IMG/VR virus record: IMGVR_UViG_3300036766_000591
Location: 1 to 50,708 of that record
Direction: 5' to 3' (one strand)
Origin: a virus
Length of the DNA: 50,708 nt
The notes under the pieces are model-generated. The model searched no databases. It was given only the letters and a program-made list of their open reading frames with translations, and had not been told where the DNA came from. Shown piece by piece: positions 37,805 to 45,218 of this stretch. Each line of letters starts with the position of its first letter. Position 1 is the stretch's first letter. A program made the translations under genes and the position numbers.

Positions 37805-39255
37805 GCGGCACCTTCGATCTGGTCGATGGCCGCGAAGATGGCCCACGCCACGGCGGGCACGATGGCGTTTCCGACGAGACGGCATCCCGCCGCGCGGTTG
37901 GGCATCCCGCTCACGACGGGCCAGCGATTCTCGCAGCCGCCACCGAACGCAAAGGCTTCCACGATGTTGTCGCTTTCACGCGACCGGGAATAGTCCAACC
38001 AAGCTTCCATTGCCTGTGGTGCCAGCGCATGTGGCAGGGCCCGCACACGACCTGCAAGTTCTGCCGCGCGCTGTTCGCGGGATCGCCATCCATGTGATGG
38101 ACTTGGAGTCCCGCAGTAGCGGCACAGACTTCGCATTTCTCCAGCCTGCCCACCGTCTGTCGCGCGATGGTCTTCCACCGCCCATAACTGCGTACCGGAC
38201 GGGAATTCGCGCACGAAAGCGAGCAGAACCGCCTCCGCCGAAAGACACCGTAGTCCTCCAGTCGGCCACTGATCCGCTTGCGCGTCATCGGCACACCGCA
38301 CCACTGGCAGGGCTTCAAAGGCGCTGGCTTCACTGGCATGGGCACCTAACGCCGTCCTTTCTTCTGGCGGAGATACACGACATTCAACCAGCCAGCGGGA
38401 AAACCCATCAACCAAGCTCCGAAATTGGGATTGTACGCCGCCCGCTGGCCCGTCGGTTTCGCCGTCGCCGCCGCTAAGCTGAGGTTGTGATTGCCCTTGA
38501 TCCCCTCGAACGCCTTCACCTCGCCCGGCTTCGGCGGGGACGAGCCTAACGGTGCCATCCGCCCCTCGGATGGCAACGGCGTCGGCCCAAGGCGCGAGAA
38601 GTTGACCGATTGTCGGCCCAGCAGCGCATTCTCTAGCACGCCTGCCACACTCGCTCCGTCCTTCCCGTCCCGCGTCGTCGGCGTCGCCCAACCCGCTAGC
38701 GCGTCCTCCAGTTTCCGTATCCCGCCGACCAGCGTCTTCCGCTCTGCCTGGCCACCCCCCGTTGGCGTCTTGGGCGTGGGCCACGATCCAGACCCGTTCC
38801 CGGCGGTGGGGGGCACCAACGTCGGCCGCGGCGACACTGTCCCACGTCGCATCGTACCCGAGGCGGGCCAGGTCTGAGAGAACTTCGCCGAACGCACATC
38901 CGTCGTTGACGGAAAGCAGTCCAGGGACATTCTCGAAAAGGCACCAGCGGGGTCGAAGCTCCCCAACGCATCGGGCGACTGCGGGCCAGAGCCATCGGCT
39001 ATCGCTCGTGCCCAACCGTCGGCCAGCGTGGGAAGCGGGCTGGCAGGGGAAGCCGCCAGCGAGGATGTCGGGTCGCTCAACGCTGCTCCAGTCCACCGTA
39101 GTGAGGTCGCCCACGTTCCGCGCCTCGGGGAAATGATGTGCCATGACCCGACACGCCCACGGCTCGATCTCCGAGTACCATGCCGTCGTCCAGCCTAACT
39201 GACGGGCCGCGAGATCGAAGCCTCCTTGGCCTGCACACAGCGAACCCAGCCTCAC
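37801..39255 (-). CDS. C5 cytosine DNA methyltransferase, carrying a nested HNH gene
   Basis: 484 residues from GTG at 39255. Motif I is GSLCAGQGGFDLAARQLGW, motif IV GGFPCQPASHAG with the catalytic Cys, motif VI LFENVPGLL, motif VIII VGAPHRRERVWIVAH, and motifs IX-X NRAAGCRLVGNAIVPAVAW near the end. The stretch between VIII and IX is unusually long, Asp/Gly/Arg-rich and low-complexity. About 390 bases of it are occupied by an HNH gene in another frame, and a further 244-codon ORF overlaps the middle. Methylates cytosine, probably against host restriction. Confidence 0.85.
   Translation of the reverse strand: MRLGSLCAGQGGFDLAARQLGWTTAWYSEIEPWACRVMAHHFPEARNVGDLTTVDWSSVERPDILAGGFPCQPASHAGRRLGTSDSRWLWPAVARCVGELRPRWCLFENVPGLLSVNDGCAFGEVLSDLARLGYDATWDSVAAADVGAPHRRERVWIVAHAQDANGGWPGRAEDAGRRDTETGGRASGLGDADDAGREGRSECGRRARECAAGPTIGQLLAPWADAVAIRGADGTVRLVPAEAGRGEGVRGDQGQSQPQLSGGDGETDGPAGGVQSQFRSLVDGFSRWLVECRVSPPEERTALGAHASEASAFEALPVVRCADDAQADQWPTGGLRCLSAEAVLLAFVREFPSGTQLWAVEDHRATDGGQAGEMRSLCRYCGTPSPSHGWRSREQRAAELAGRVRALPHALAPQAMEAWLDYSRSRESDNIVEAFAFGGGCENRWPVVSGMPNRAAGCRLVGNAIVPAVAWAIFAAIDQIEGAA
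37911..38345 (-). CDS. HNH endonuclease nested in the C5 methyltransferase
   Basis: 144 residues from GTG at 38345 with AAAGGA upstream. N-terminal zinc pairs (CQWCG, FCSLSCANSR), then CEVCAATAGLQVHHMDGDPA with the HH pair, NLQVVCGPCHMRWHHR, and a WTIPGR tail. A typical homing-type HNH. Its last 25 or so codons lie over methyltransferase coding sequence, so the enzyme's tail is supplied by the target. Flanking CAACCA sequences (37996-38001 and 38385-38390) suggest the insertion edges. Confidence 0.85.
   Translation of the reverse strand: MPMPVKPAPLKPCQWCGVPMTRKRISGRLEDYGVFRRRRFCSLSCANSRPVRSYGRWKTIARQTVGRLEKCEVCAATAGLQVHHMDGDPANSARQNLQVVCGPCHMRWHHRQWKLGWTIPGRVKATTSWKPLRSVAAARIAGPS
38346..39080 (-). 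CDS. Second-frame ORF overlapping the C5 methyltransferase (LMGFP type)
   Basis: 244 residues in a different frame of the methyltransferase gene. Its middle has SWPTPKTPTGGGQAE and WATPTTRDGKDGAS, and it ends NPNFGAWLMGFPAGWLNVVY. The PTP repeats and the final L-M-G-F-P-x-G-W are characteristic of a protein type found with phage cytosine methyltransferases. So both frames look family-conserved. It ends directly at the nested HNH start (TAG then GTG). Joined across the HNH insert at the CAACCA repeats, this frame would run on into motifs IX-X. Start codon uncertain. Confidence 0.55.
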   Translation of the reverse strand: MSDPTSSLAASPASPLPTLADGWARAIADGSGPQSPDALGSFDPAGAFSRMSLDCFPSTTDVRSAKFSQTWPASGTMRRGTVSPRPTLVPPTAGNGSGSWPTPKTPTGGGQAERKTLVGGIRKLEDALAGWATPTTRDGKDGASVAGVLENALLGRQSVNFSRLGPTPLPSEGRMAPLGSSPPKPGEVKAFEGIKGNHNLSLAAATAKPTGQRAAYNPNFGAWLMGFPAGWLNVVYLRQKKGRR

Positions 39256-39286
39256 CGCGCCCCCGCGCTGGGCCGGAGCGGGCGGG

Positions 39287-39430
39287 TTACGGCGCAAGCA
39301 GCTCCGCGACTTTGTCCAACAACGCGCCGGCTTCCTCCCGCGCGTGGGTCGGCACCGGCACCAATCCGTCCGCAATGAGCCGGAGGAATCCGGCCACTTG
39401 CATGAGCACGGCTCTCGTCTTCTCGTCCAC
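39287..39430 (-). CDS. Small helical protein before the methyltransferase
   Basis: 47 residues from GTG at 39430 with CGGAGA at good spacing. Two helices (TRAVLMQVAGFLRLIADGLV; REEAGALLDKVAELLAP). No family recognised; small size and helical hairpin form are typical of phage accessory proteins. Confidence 0.55.
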   Translation of the reverse strand: MDEKTRAVLMQVAGFLRLIADGLVPVPTHAREEAGALLDKVAELLAP

Positions 39431-39457
39431 CGATGTCTCCGGGATTGAGGTGTCGCA

Positions 39458-39724
39458 TCATAGTCCCCCTGCGCTGGGCCGGAAGCCCCTGCGCCGCGCG
39501 CGGCAGTCGGCGCACAGCCCGCAGCGGCAGGCGAACGTGAGCGGCGGGGTGACGTGCTCAGTCCAGCGCGCCACGCGGGGTTCGGGCGCCGTGGGCCACG
39601 CGGGGAGCGGCTTCCCCCACCGCACGGCGTTCCCGCGGGCGGCGCGCGTGCGACCGAGGCACGCCTTCGAGCAGAAGCCGTGCCAGCCGGGGAGCGGGGC
39701 GTTGCCGCAGGGGCAGAGGGTCAC
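39458..39724 (-). CDS. Cysteine-rich zinc protein
   Basis: 88 residues from GTG at 39724 (GTGA). CPCG, then CSKACLGR, then near the end CRCGLCADCRARRRG: eight Cys in three groups that could hold two zinc ions. Basic C-terminus. Directly downstream of an HNH gene and translationally coupled to it. Confidence 0.65.
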   Translation of the reverse strand: MTLCPCGNAPLPGWHGFCSKACLGRTRAARGNAVRWGKPLPAWPTAPEPRVARWTEHVTPPLTFACRCGLCADCRARRRGFRPSAGGL

Positions 39725-40122
39725 GCGGCCACCCGTAGCGCCTCGCGCCGCTCCTCGCGCACCAGTTCCCGCTCGTAGCGGTCTACGTGCCGCTGCATCC
39801 ACGGCGTGTGCGGAAAGGCGTACTCCTGATACCACGCGACGCGCCCCTGAATCTGGAGGTGGCAGACCTGACAGAGCGCCGCGAGGTTCCAGAGCCGCAC
39901 CTCCGACTTGTCGCCGTCGAGGTGATGGCACGTCAGGACGCGCATCTTCCCGTCGCCGATGCCGGGATGGGTGCAGTGCTCGTCACACGGCAGATTCCAG
40001 TCGGGTGTGTGCGGCTTCGACGGGTGGTGGCACCGCTCGCAGCGGTAGCCGTTCATGCGGCGCACGCGCTCGGCGATCTGCGGCCAGCGGGCCGGGTACG
40101 CGCCGACGTTCTCGTTCCTCAC
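39721..40122 (-). CDS. HNH endonuclease
   Basis: 133 residues from GTG at 40122. CERCHHPSKPHTPDW then CDEHC, and the core VLTCHHLDGDKSEVRLWNLA with CQVCHLQIQGRV. A complete HNH fold with an enlarged zinc region. It is coupled to both neighbours, so it looks like a settled operon member. C-terminus basic and helical. Confidence 0.85.
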   Translation of the reverse strand: MRNENVGAYPARWPQIAERVRRMNGYRCERCHHPSKPHTPDWNLPCDEHCTHPGIGDGKMRVLTCHHLDGDKSEVRLWNLAALCQVCHLQIQGRVAWYQEYAFPHTPWMQRHVDRYERELVREERREALRVAA

Positions 40123-40430
40123 GTCCCCGGACCCCGAGAGTCCAGCGCGGGCGGGCGCATGTCCCAGTCGGGCTCCGCGCCCTCGGTCCGGTCGCCGGCG
40201 CGCCTTCCCGCGATCATCGGAGCCAGGGCCTCTGCGAGCGCGCGGGTGGTCCCGGTGGCTGGTAGGACGCGCGAGGCGGCGCGCGCGCTCGCCGTGAAGG
40301 ACAGGCTCGGATCGTACACTTCGCGCAGCCGGTCCATCGTGCGCCGCTTCCCGCCCTCCGACAGCGAGGCGAAGGCGGCGAGGATCTTGCCTTGGGCGAC
40401 CAGCTCCTGGTCGCGGGGGATGCGGGTCAT
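40119..40430 (-). CDS. Hypothetical protein after clamp-like gene
   Basis: 103 residues. MTRIPRDQELVAQGKILAAF, GGKRRTMDRLREVYDPSLSF, then a flexible acidic C-terminus. Three bases after the upstream stop. Helical, basic N-terminal half; no family recognised. Confidence 0.6.
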   Translation of the reverse strand: MTRIPRDQELVAQGKILAAFASLSEGGKRRTMDRLREVYDPSLSFTASARAASRVLPATGTTRALAEALAPMIAGRRAGDRTEGAEPDWDMRPPALDSRGPGT

Positions 40431-40433
40431 GGC

Positions 40434-41129
40434 TCAGTCCTCGCTTTCGGGTGTCTGCTTCCCCGGGCGCCGCATCGGCATCAGTAGTCCGCGCACCTCG
40501 GCCTCGGCGCCCTTCGCGTGAATGACGATCTGGCGCTCGGCGCCGATGAAGGCGCAGTCCACGCCGAGCATTCCCTTGAGCTTCCCGACGGCGGCGAAGA
40601 GCCGCACGGCGAGCGTCATGCCGTCCACCGCCTCGGCCCTGTCGAGCCCGAACCGCAGGCCGCGCCAGTCTGGAAATGACGACTCGTAGAGGCGGCAATG
40701 CAGCTCTTGCCCGAAGGCGCGGAGCGTCAGAATCTCCGGTTGGAACGCTTCGCCTAACGGCGTGTCCCCCTCGGCGGGCTCCACGGCGAGCGAGAGCGTG
40801 GCGAGCTTGCCCGCGTCATCCCCGGCCGCCGCGAGCAACGTCCGCATGAAGGCGAGCGCGAACTTGTCGGTGTCCATGACGACGACGGCGCGCTCGGGGG
40901 CTTCCGCCGCGTCGGGCATCGGCTGACCGTCGCCCGGCACCCAGGCGCGAAAGAGCATCGTCCCATCGCATCCGACGAACTGCGCGCCCGCCTCGAACAA
41001 TTCGACGCTCAGCGTTCGGTAGAGCGCGGGCCTGGCTTCGTCCTGCGAGGTGGCGAGGAAGGCGTTGAGCCACGCGGTCGCCGCGCGGCCCGCGTTGACG
41101 GTGATGCCGACGATAGTCGGTGCGGTCAT
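40434..41129 (-). CDS. Putative sliding-clamp-like protein
   Basis: 231 residues. Pieces recall DNA polymerase III beta: LYRTLSVELFEAGAQFVGCD with GCDGTMLFRAW (strand-Asp-Gly), VVVMDTDKFALAFMRTL, LTLAVRLFAAVGKLKG-type helix, and a C-terminal RGLLMPMRRPG close to the clamp ending VMPMRL. Length is less than the usual 370, so two rather than three domains would be present. A role in processive replication or in gene regulation is inferred. Confidence 0.5.
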   Translation of the reverse strand: MTAPTIVGITVNAGRAATAWLNAFLATSQDEARPALYRTLSVELFEAGAQFVGCDGTMLFRAWVPGDGQPMPDAAEAPERAVVVMDTDKFALAFMRTLLAAAGDDAGKLATLSLAVEPAEGDTPLGEAFQPEILTLRAFGQELHCRLYESSFPDWRGLRFGLDRAEAVDGMTLAVRLFAAVGKLKGMLGVDCAFIGAERQIVIHAKGAEAEVRGLLMPMRRPGKQTPESED

Positions 41130-41209
41130 GGGGTCTCCGGGGTGGAATAGACGTTAGGAACTTCGGCCGCCTGCTCGCGGGTGAGGAGTTTCGCCGTGCG
41201 TGCGCTCAC
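41126..41209 (-). CDS. 27-residue microprotein, coupled on both sides
   Basis: Encodes MSARTAKLLTREQAAEVPNV plus seven residues. The GTG at 41209 overlaps the upstream stop as GTGA, and its TGA overlaps the next ATG as ATGA. Without it the operon would have an 80-base hole. The LLTREQAAE segment looks like the first helix of an HTH, but the rest is missing. Confidence 0.5.
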   Translation of the reverse strand: MSARTAKLLTREQAAEVPNVYSTPETP

Positions 41210-41631
41210 CGGGAGGCCGGGGCCCGCGCGGGTCGGGGTGCCGACCCGCGCGCTTCAAGATGGCGCGCGTTCTGGTATGACTCACTGACCATGAGTTGCG
41301 CGCCATGACGGGAAGCCACCTCGTCACGGATCGTCGCGACCCGGTCGTGCGGTATCCGGGTTGTCGCCCGCTTGACTTGCAGCGGCCCCGCACCCCACGG
41401 CACGCCGGGCGTCTGCTCCTGCAAGAACAGCGCAGCCTCGTAGGCCGCGCGACGCGACGCACACCCCACGATGACACAACCACCGCTGCCATGCGAGACG
41501 TTCCATGTACCCGGCCGGTTGAGTATGGCAGGATGGATGAACAGGTCGTCAACCGGGAAAGCGCACACTTCGACGGTTCCCGTATCGTGATGAATCGGCA
41601 AGATCACGATATCGCCCATCGCTTCACTCAC
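41206..41631 (-). CDS. Hypothetical protein
   Basis: 141 residues from GTG at 41631 with GGGAGGGG upstream. Contains ILPIHHDTGTVEVCAFPVDD, then NVSHGSGGCVIVGCASRRAA, a Gly/Cys segment that could form a loop, and a basic C-terminus. No family recognised. Confidence 0.6.
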   Translation of the reverse strand: MSEAMGDIVILPIHHDTGTVEVCAFPVDDLFIHPAILNRPGTWNVSHGSGGCVIVGCASRRAAYEAALFLQEQTPGVPWGAGPLQVKRATTRIPHDRVATIRDEVASRHGAQLMVSESYQNARHLEARGSAPRPARAPASR

Positions 41632-41668
41632 TGTGCGCCCCTCCCGGTGGCCCGCTGCCGCGCCGGGG

Positions 41669-41869
41669 TCACGAGCATCCCTTGAGTTCCTGGTAGGACC
41701 GGAGCACGGCGACCACGTCGCCGCTGATGGCCGCATGGTCGGCGCGGGCTAGTGTCTGTTCGAGCATCATTGCGCCGAACGCTCCGGCGGGTCCGAGCTG
41801 CTTGTATACGCCGAGTAGTTCGCGCACACGCGCCTGCTCCTTCGGAAACTCGTCGCCGACTGTCGTCAC
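41669..41869 (-). CDS. Conserved small phage protein
   Basis: 66 residues from GTG at 41869 (GTGA). LGVYKQLGPAGAFGAMMLEQ followed by TLARADHAAISGDVVAVLRS is a helical pattern I recognise from small early proteins of many GC-rich phages; role unknown. Confidence 0.65.
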   Translation of the reverse strand: MTTVGDEFPKEQARVRELLGVYKQLGPAGAFGAMMLEQTLARADHAAISGDVVAVLRSYQELKGCS

Positions 41870-42105
41870 TTCGTCCTCGCCTTCTGCTTGAGCCGCGCGT
41901 TGACTAACGTTTGAATCTTGCGCTTCTGTTCGGGCCAGTCGTGATAGTGATAGGCTCTGCCGAACGGCTCGGACCACTCGCCGAACGCCGTCCAGATGGC
42001 CGCCCAGTCCCGCGCGGTCAGCACCGGAGCCTTAGCCTTTGCGGACCTCCGTCCCATCGGCTCGATCCACTCGTTCGTCGCGCCGCAACGCAGGCACTTG
42101 TTCAT
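41866..42105 (-). CDS. Zinc-knuckle protein
   Basis: 79 residues. MNKCLRCGATNEW at the start, a basic linker, then aromatic-rich DWAAIWTAFGEWSEPFGRAY and a Lys-rich tail. A single CxxC, so a metal site would need dimerisation. Confidence 0.6.
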   Translation of the reverse strand: MNKCLRCGATNEWIEPMGRRSAKAKAPVLTARDWAAIWTAFGEWSEPFGRAYHYHDWPEQKRKIQTLVNARLKQKARTK

Positions 42106-42127
42106 CGCGTCAGCACCGGAGGGCGGG

Positions 42128-42283
42128 TCACGGCAGCCGCCGCACCGCGTATCGGCTCGTCACGACCTGCATGCCGTCGGCGAACTCCACCAGGATGCTG
42201 TTCAGCCGCCCGCGCGCGAGCACGCGGCAGGGCTGGCCGTGGCGTGCGGGCAGCCGCTTGCGCCAGTACCAGACGTGGGTCAC
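42128..42283 (-). CDS. Small conserved phage protein
   Basis: 51 residues from GTG at 42283 (GTGA overlap). THVWYWRKRLPARHGQPCRV and NSILVEFADGMQVVTSRYAV: two strand-rich pieces in an order I have seen in many phage early regions. Likely an SH3-like small barrel. Function unknown. Confidence 0.65.
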   Translation of the reverse strand: MTHVWYWRKRLPARHGQPCRVLARGRLNSILVEFADGMQVVTSRYAVRRLP

Positions 42284-43125
42284 GGCGTCTGCTCCAGAGC
42301 CGCCAGAACCCGAGCGGCCTCGGCGCGATGGGAGTTAATCTCGTTCTCTCGGGTTCCAGGGCCGAGTAGAGACCAGCGTGCGGCATCGGGGTGTTCCGGC
42401 CTGAAGTGGTGAGCCATTGCCAGCGCCGTGGCCATCCGCTCGACGGACGGCCGCGCCTGCTCTTCCAGTCCTTCCATCGCCATGCACAGCGCCGCGAGAT
42501 TCAGGTTCGTCAGGCGTGACGTTGGCTTCAAACCCGCCAATTCGGCCAACTTCGCAGCCGTGATCTCGCCCTTGAGAAACAGCGTCGTTGCCGGGAGCCA
42601 CGGGTCGCCATCCTCCGCGCCACCGTAGCGCGCGTCAATGCGGTAGGCCGCCCGGAGTTTGTTCCGCACCAGCGAATGAGTTTGGGCCACAGTCGGTATC
42701 CCGCCGATTGCCACGGCACCATCGAAGTCTCGACACGCGATCGCCACCGTGACCGCCTCATCGCTCGGCTCCAAGGGCAGGGTCGGCCGCGCCTGCTCGG
42801 CCTCACGGGCTAGCGCGAGCGCGGCGGCATCCGTCTTCATGTCCGCGCATGTACTAGGAACCTTGCTCCAGATACCGAGCGCCCGCGCACTCAACAGGCA
42901 TGTCGGGCACGGTCGCGTCGAGTAGTTGTGCAGATCGGCGCGATGCGCTATCAACGCCTCCCGCGCCTGCTCAGCCTCGCGGACCAGCGCCTCGATGGCG
43001 GCGCGGAGCTTCGCCCGTATTGATGCACAAGCGTCGGCGTTTTCGTCGCCGTCCCGAACTGCACGGTGATGCTCGAACGAAAGTTCCGCTGCCAGCCGCA
43101 TGATCTCCTCGCCCCGCGCGCTCAT
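42280..43125 (-). CDS. Hypothetical helical protein
   Basis: 281 residues from ATG at 43125 (ATGA). N-terminal helices (EEIMRLAAELSFEHHRAVRD), a CPTC pair near residue 75, a segment with ARYGGAEDGDPWLPATTLFL, and helical C-terminus. Several short phrases (EEQARPSVERMATAL, REAEQARPT) repeat in style. No family recognised. Confidence 0.65.
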   Translation of the reverse strand: MSARGEEIMRLAAELSFEHHRAVRDGDENADACASIRAKLRAAIEALVREAEQAREALIAHRADLHNYSTRPCPTCLLSARALGIWSKVPSTCADMKTDAAALALAREAEQARPTLPLEPSDEAVTVAIACRDFDGAVAIGGIPTVAQTHSLVRNKLRAAYRIDARYGGAEDGDPWLPATTLFLKGEITAAKLAELAGLKPTSRLTNLNLAALCMAMEGLEEQARPSVERMATALAMAHHFRPEHPDAARWSLLGPGTRENEINSHRAEAARVLAALEQTP

Positions 43126-43346
43126 CGCTTCCCTTCCAATCTCTTGATCTTCGCACGCGCCTCGTTGAGTTCCTTGAGCATCGTCATGCTGAGACCCATG
43201 CACATTTCGTCCCGCACATAACGGTCGTGCAGGTAGTTCGAGAGGCGTTCGATGGCCTGCTTGTCCAAGCCTTCTACCGCATGGGCCAGCAACATCAGGG
43301 CGCGAGCCTCGATGTCTATGCCATCACGCTTAGGCTTCGCGCTCAT
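43122..43346 (-). CDS. Hypothetical helical protein
   Basis: 74 residues, ATGA overlaps on both sides. GIDIEARALMLLAHAVEGLD and a C-terminal charged helix (LKELNEARAKIKRLEGKR). Probably a small coiled-coil protein. Confidence 0.6.
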   Translation of the reverse strand: MSAKPKRDGIDIEARALMLLAHAVEGLDKQAIERLSNYLHDRYVRDEMCMGLSMTMLKELNEARAKIKRLEGKR

Positions 43347-43534
43347 CGCTCGGCTCCCTCGATCACCGCCACCACATGCTCGCCGCGCGCCATGTTCGCC
43401 TCATCCCGTGTCCCGAAATCTGTTGCCGACCACCCGCAAGTGCAGAAAGCACGCCAGCCCTTTCGTGGCGGGAGTCGTTCCGCCGTGTACGTCTCGTGTT
43501 CGGCCAGCCGCCGCACGGCCTCGGCGTGGCTCAC
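43343..43534 (-). CDS. Small protein with CxCGW motif
   Basis: 63 residues from GTG at 43534 (GTGA). AFCTCGWSATDFGTRDEANM then ARGEHVVAVIEG: a single CxC knuckle followed by a helix. This type occurs widely in phages, sometimes within longer zinc proteins. Confidence 0.6.
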   Translation of the reverse strand: MSHAEAVRRLAEHETYTAERLPPRKGWRAFCTCGWSATDFGTRDEANMARGEHVVAVIEGAER

Positions 43535-43704
43535 CGGGACCGCCTGCCATTCCAGAGCAGCAGCGCCGCGAGCCCGATGAACACCGCGCCGAAGCCGACA
43601 TAGATGAACCGCTCGGTGTCGCCGAAGCCGGGCACGGTGATCGCCGCTACGACGATGGTGGCGCCTACCAGCGCCGGGGCCCAGGCACCTTCATTTGCGT
43701 TCAT
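43531..43704 (-). CDS. Small two-pass membrane protein
   Basis: 57 residues. Two hydrophobic segments (ALVGATIVVAAITVPGFG and IYVGFGAVFIGLAALLLW) with a basic end (NGRRSR). The ATG overlaps the previous stop as ATGA and the TGA overlaps the next GTG. Confidence 0.6.
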   Translation of the reverse strand: MNANEGAWAPALVGATIVVAAITVPGFGDTERFIYVGFGAVFIGLAALLLWNGRRSR

Positions 43705-44567
43705 GCTCCCTCCCCGTTCAGGATGGCGGCCACGATCTGCTCCACTTCGGCCTCGGTCAGTTGTTGGCGAGCCCGCGATGCATCGAATGGAGTGGCCACG
43801 CTGGCAATGTCACGCACGTCAACCGGCCGAAGATTGGCGAAGCGTGGATCGGGAACACGCCCAAGTTCCAGCAACGCCAACGCGAGCCGCATCTTCAACT
43901 CAGCCAGCGTCTCCGCGCTGACGGCGGGCCGGGCCTCAGCGTTCAGGGCCGCCGCGATGGCCCCGCACTCGACGTTGTCATCCGCGATGTGCTCGTAGCC
44001 GACAAAGCGCAGGGCCGCGCTCACCGACGCCATGCTCACGACGGCGGGCCGAGACGCCGCGAGGCGCAGGGCGCAAGTGACCGTGCGGAACTCCCGCTCC
44101 TGACTAGGATCGTCGGCGACGAGCGCGTACTGCTCATAGAGGTCCGCGAGCCGCGAATACTCCGTCCGCTCGCTGTCGGTCAGTGGGGCCGAGGGCGCGG
44201 GATTGGAAGGGTCGGCAGTCGCGGAGCCACCGCTGGTCACATCTCCAATCTGGCTACTGCGAGGAGAAGGCTTGCCTGTGCTGCTCCCTTCCAACCCACG
44301 CGCCCCGCTCTCGCCGGGCCCGACCTCGGCCCGCCGATGCTTGATACCGAGCATGCCCGGTTCCCCCTTCGGATCGGCGATATACTCGCTGATGACCCAC
44401 AACGCGGGGACGCCTTCCTTGAAAACGTTCAGGTTGCACTTCCACCGTTTCCCGATAGTGGTGCCAGTCGGATCAGTCATAGAGTATTCGGGAAGTGCAT
44501 CGAGCGCGCCCTGTGTTATCGGCTCACCGGACAGGTGGGCAACCCGCGCGTCAACGGCGGCCCTCAC
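43701..44567 (-). CDS. Hypothetical protein, parent of the gene at 3-557
   Basis: 288 residues from GTG at 44567. The N-terminal 80 residues have GKRWKCNLNVFKEGVPALWV and ISEYIADPKGEPGMLGIKHR. A Ser/Gly-rich linker with VGPGESGARG follows. The C-terminal 150 residues are helical, with two RPAV repeats 40 residues apart and the segment coded by the 127-bp repeat (SAETLAELKMRLALALLELG). Paralogous to the gene at the left edge. The start depends on a one-base difference from that paralogue. Confidence 0.65.
   Translation of the reverse strand: MRAAVDARVAHLSGEPITQGALDALPEYSMTDPTGTTIGKRWKCNLNVFKEGVPALWVISEYIADPKGEPGMLGIKHRRAEVGPGESGARGLEGSSTGKPSPRSSQIGDVTSGGSATADPSNPAPSAPLTDSERTEYSRLADLYEQYALVADDPSQEREFRTVTCALRLAASRPAVVSMASVSAALRFVGYEHIADDNVECGAIAAALNAEARPAVSAETLAELKMRLALALLELGRVPDPRFANLRPVDVRDIASVATPFDASRARQQLTEAEVEQIVAAILNGEGA
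43807..43933. repeat. Direct repeat copy 2 (127 bp, exact)
   Basis: Identical to bases 1-127. Here it lies inside the gene at 43701-44567. A second short copy of its right end (about 34 bases with one mismatch, following an ACGGCGGGCC word) occurs at 44041-44074, so the locus contains a 120-base direct repeat spacing. Confidence 0.95.
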
Positions 44568-44713
44568 CGGGAACCGACCCCAGGCTCCGGCACGACCCGC
44601 TGGCAGCGAGCGTCACCAGGAGTGCCGTCGCCGTGGAACCACCGCTCACCGCGCACGCCAGTGCCCCAATACATCAACTCTCCGCACCGGATGCACCGAG
44701 GGCCGTCAGTCAT
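44564..44713 (-). CDS. Small zinc-knuckle protein
   Basis: 49 residues. TDGPRCIRCGELMYWGTGVR then GDARCQRVVPEPGVGSR. CxxC plus a later Cys. The paralogue at 3-557 has the same sequence type joined in frame to a longer protein. Here an extra base in the homologous stretch (an A near 44574 on the plus strand) brings in the stop. Confidence 0.6.
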   Translation of the reverse strand: MTDGPRCIRCGELMYWGTGVRGERWFHGDGTPGDARCQRVVPEPGVGSR

Positions 44714-45218
44714 GGGCTGCTCCGATCCGTTCCTGCCGGTTGATCCGCACGCCGCCCGCCCACAGCGCCCACTCGCCCGTCCGCGTGCGTCTCGCGAGCC
44801 CCACGGCCTCGAGGAACGCCTTGACTTCTGGCAGGCCCCCCAGCACGTACCGATGGCCGCTCGCGGTCCAGCGACGCTCGAACACCGCCTGCTCGGCGCT
44901 CTGGCGTCCTGCGCTCTGGCGTCCGGCGCCAGGCGCCTTCGTCTCGATCTCGAAGGTGACGTACACCCAGCCCCGCCCATCTGCCTCGCATAGCGTCAGC
45001 GCAGTCACCAGCACGCCCGGCCACGTCGCTTGCGGCACCCAAGCGAAGCAGCGGAGGTCCGGGCAGCCTGGCGTGATGAATGCCTGGAAGGGTTGGCTGG
45101 TGTCGTAGACTTCGATCGCGGCCCGCTCCAGCAGAAGCTTGATCTTCTGTTGCTCGTCGTGCTCGGGGCGCTGGCGCTTGGCGGTCTGCGCGAACCGGGG
45201 ATGGCCTCGCGGCTTCAC
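44706..45218 (-). CDS. VRR-NUC-like nuclease
   Basis: 170 residues from GTG at 45218 (GTGA; GGAGG at good spacing). GCPDLRCFAWVPQ holds the catalytic Asp, and WVYVTFEIETKAPGAG the E-x-E-x-K pair; SAEQAVFERRWTASGHRYVL then resembles the 'Q..F......G' end of VRR-NUC domains. Such nucleases cut branched or recombining DNA. A short GRQSAGRQSA tandem lies near the active site and looks like a recent 15-base duplication. Confidence 0.7.
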   Translation of the reverse strand: MKPRGHPRFAQTAKRQRPEHDEQQKIKLLLERAAIEVYDTSQPFQAFITPGCPDLRCFAWVPQATWPGVLVTALTLCEADGRGWVYVTFEIETKAPGAGRQSAGRQSAEQAVFERRWTASGHRYVLGGLPEVKAFLEAVGLARRTRTGEWALWAGGVRINRQERIGAAHD

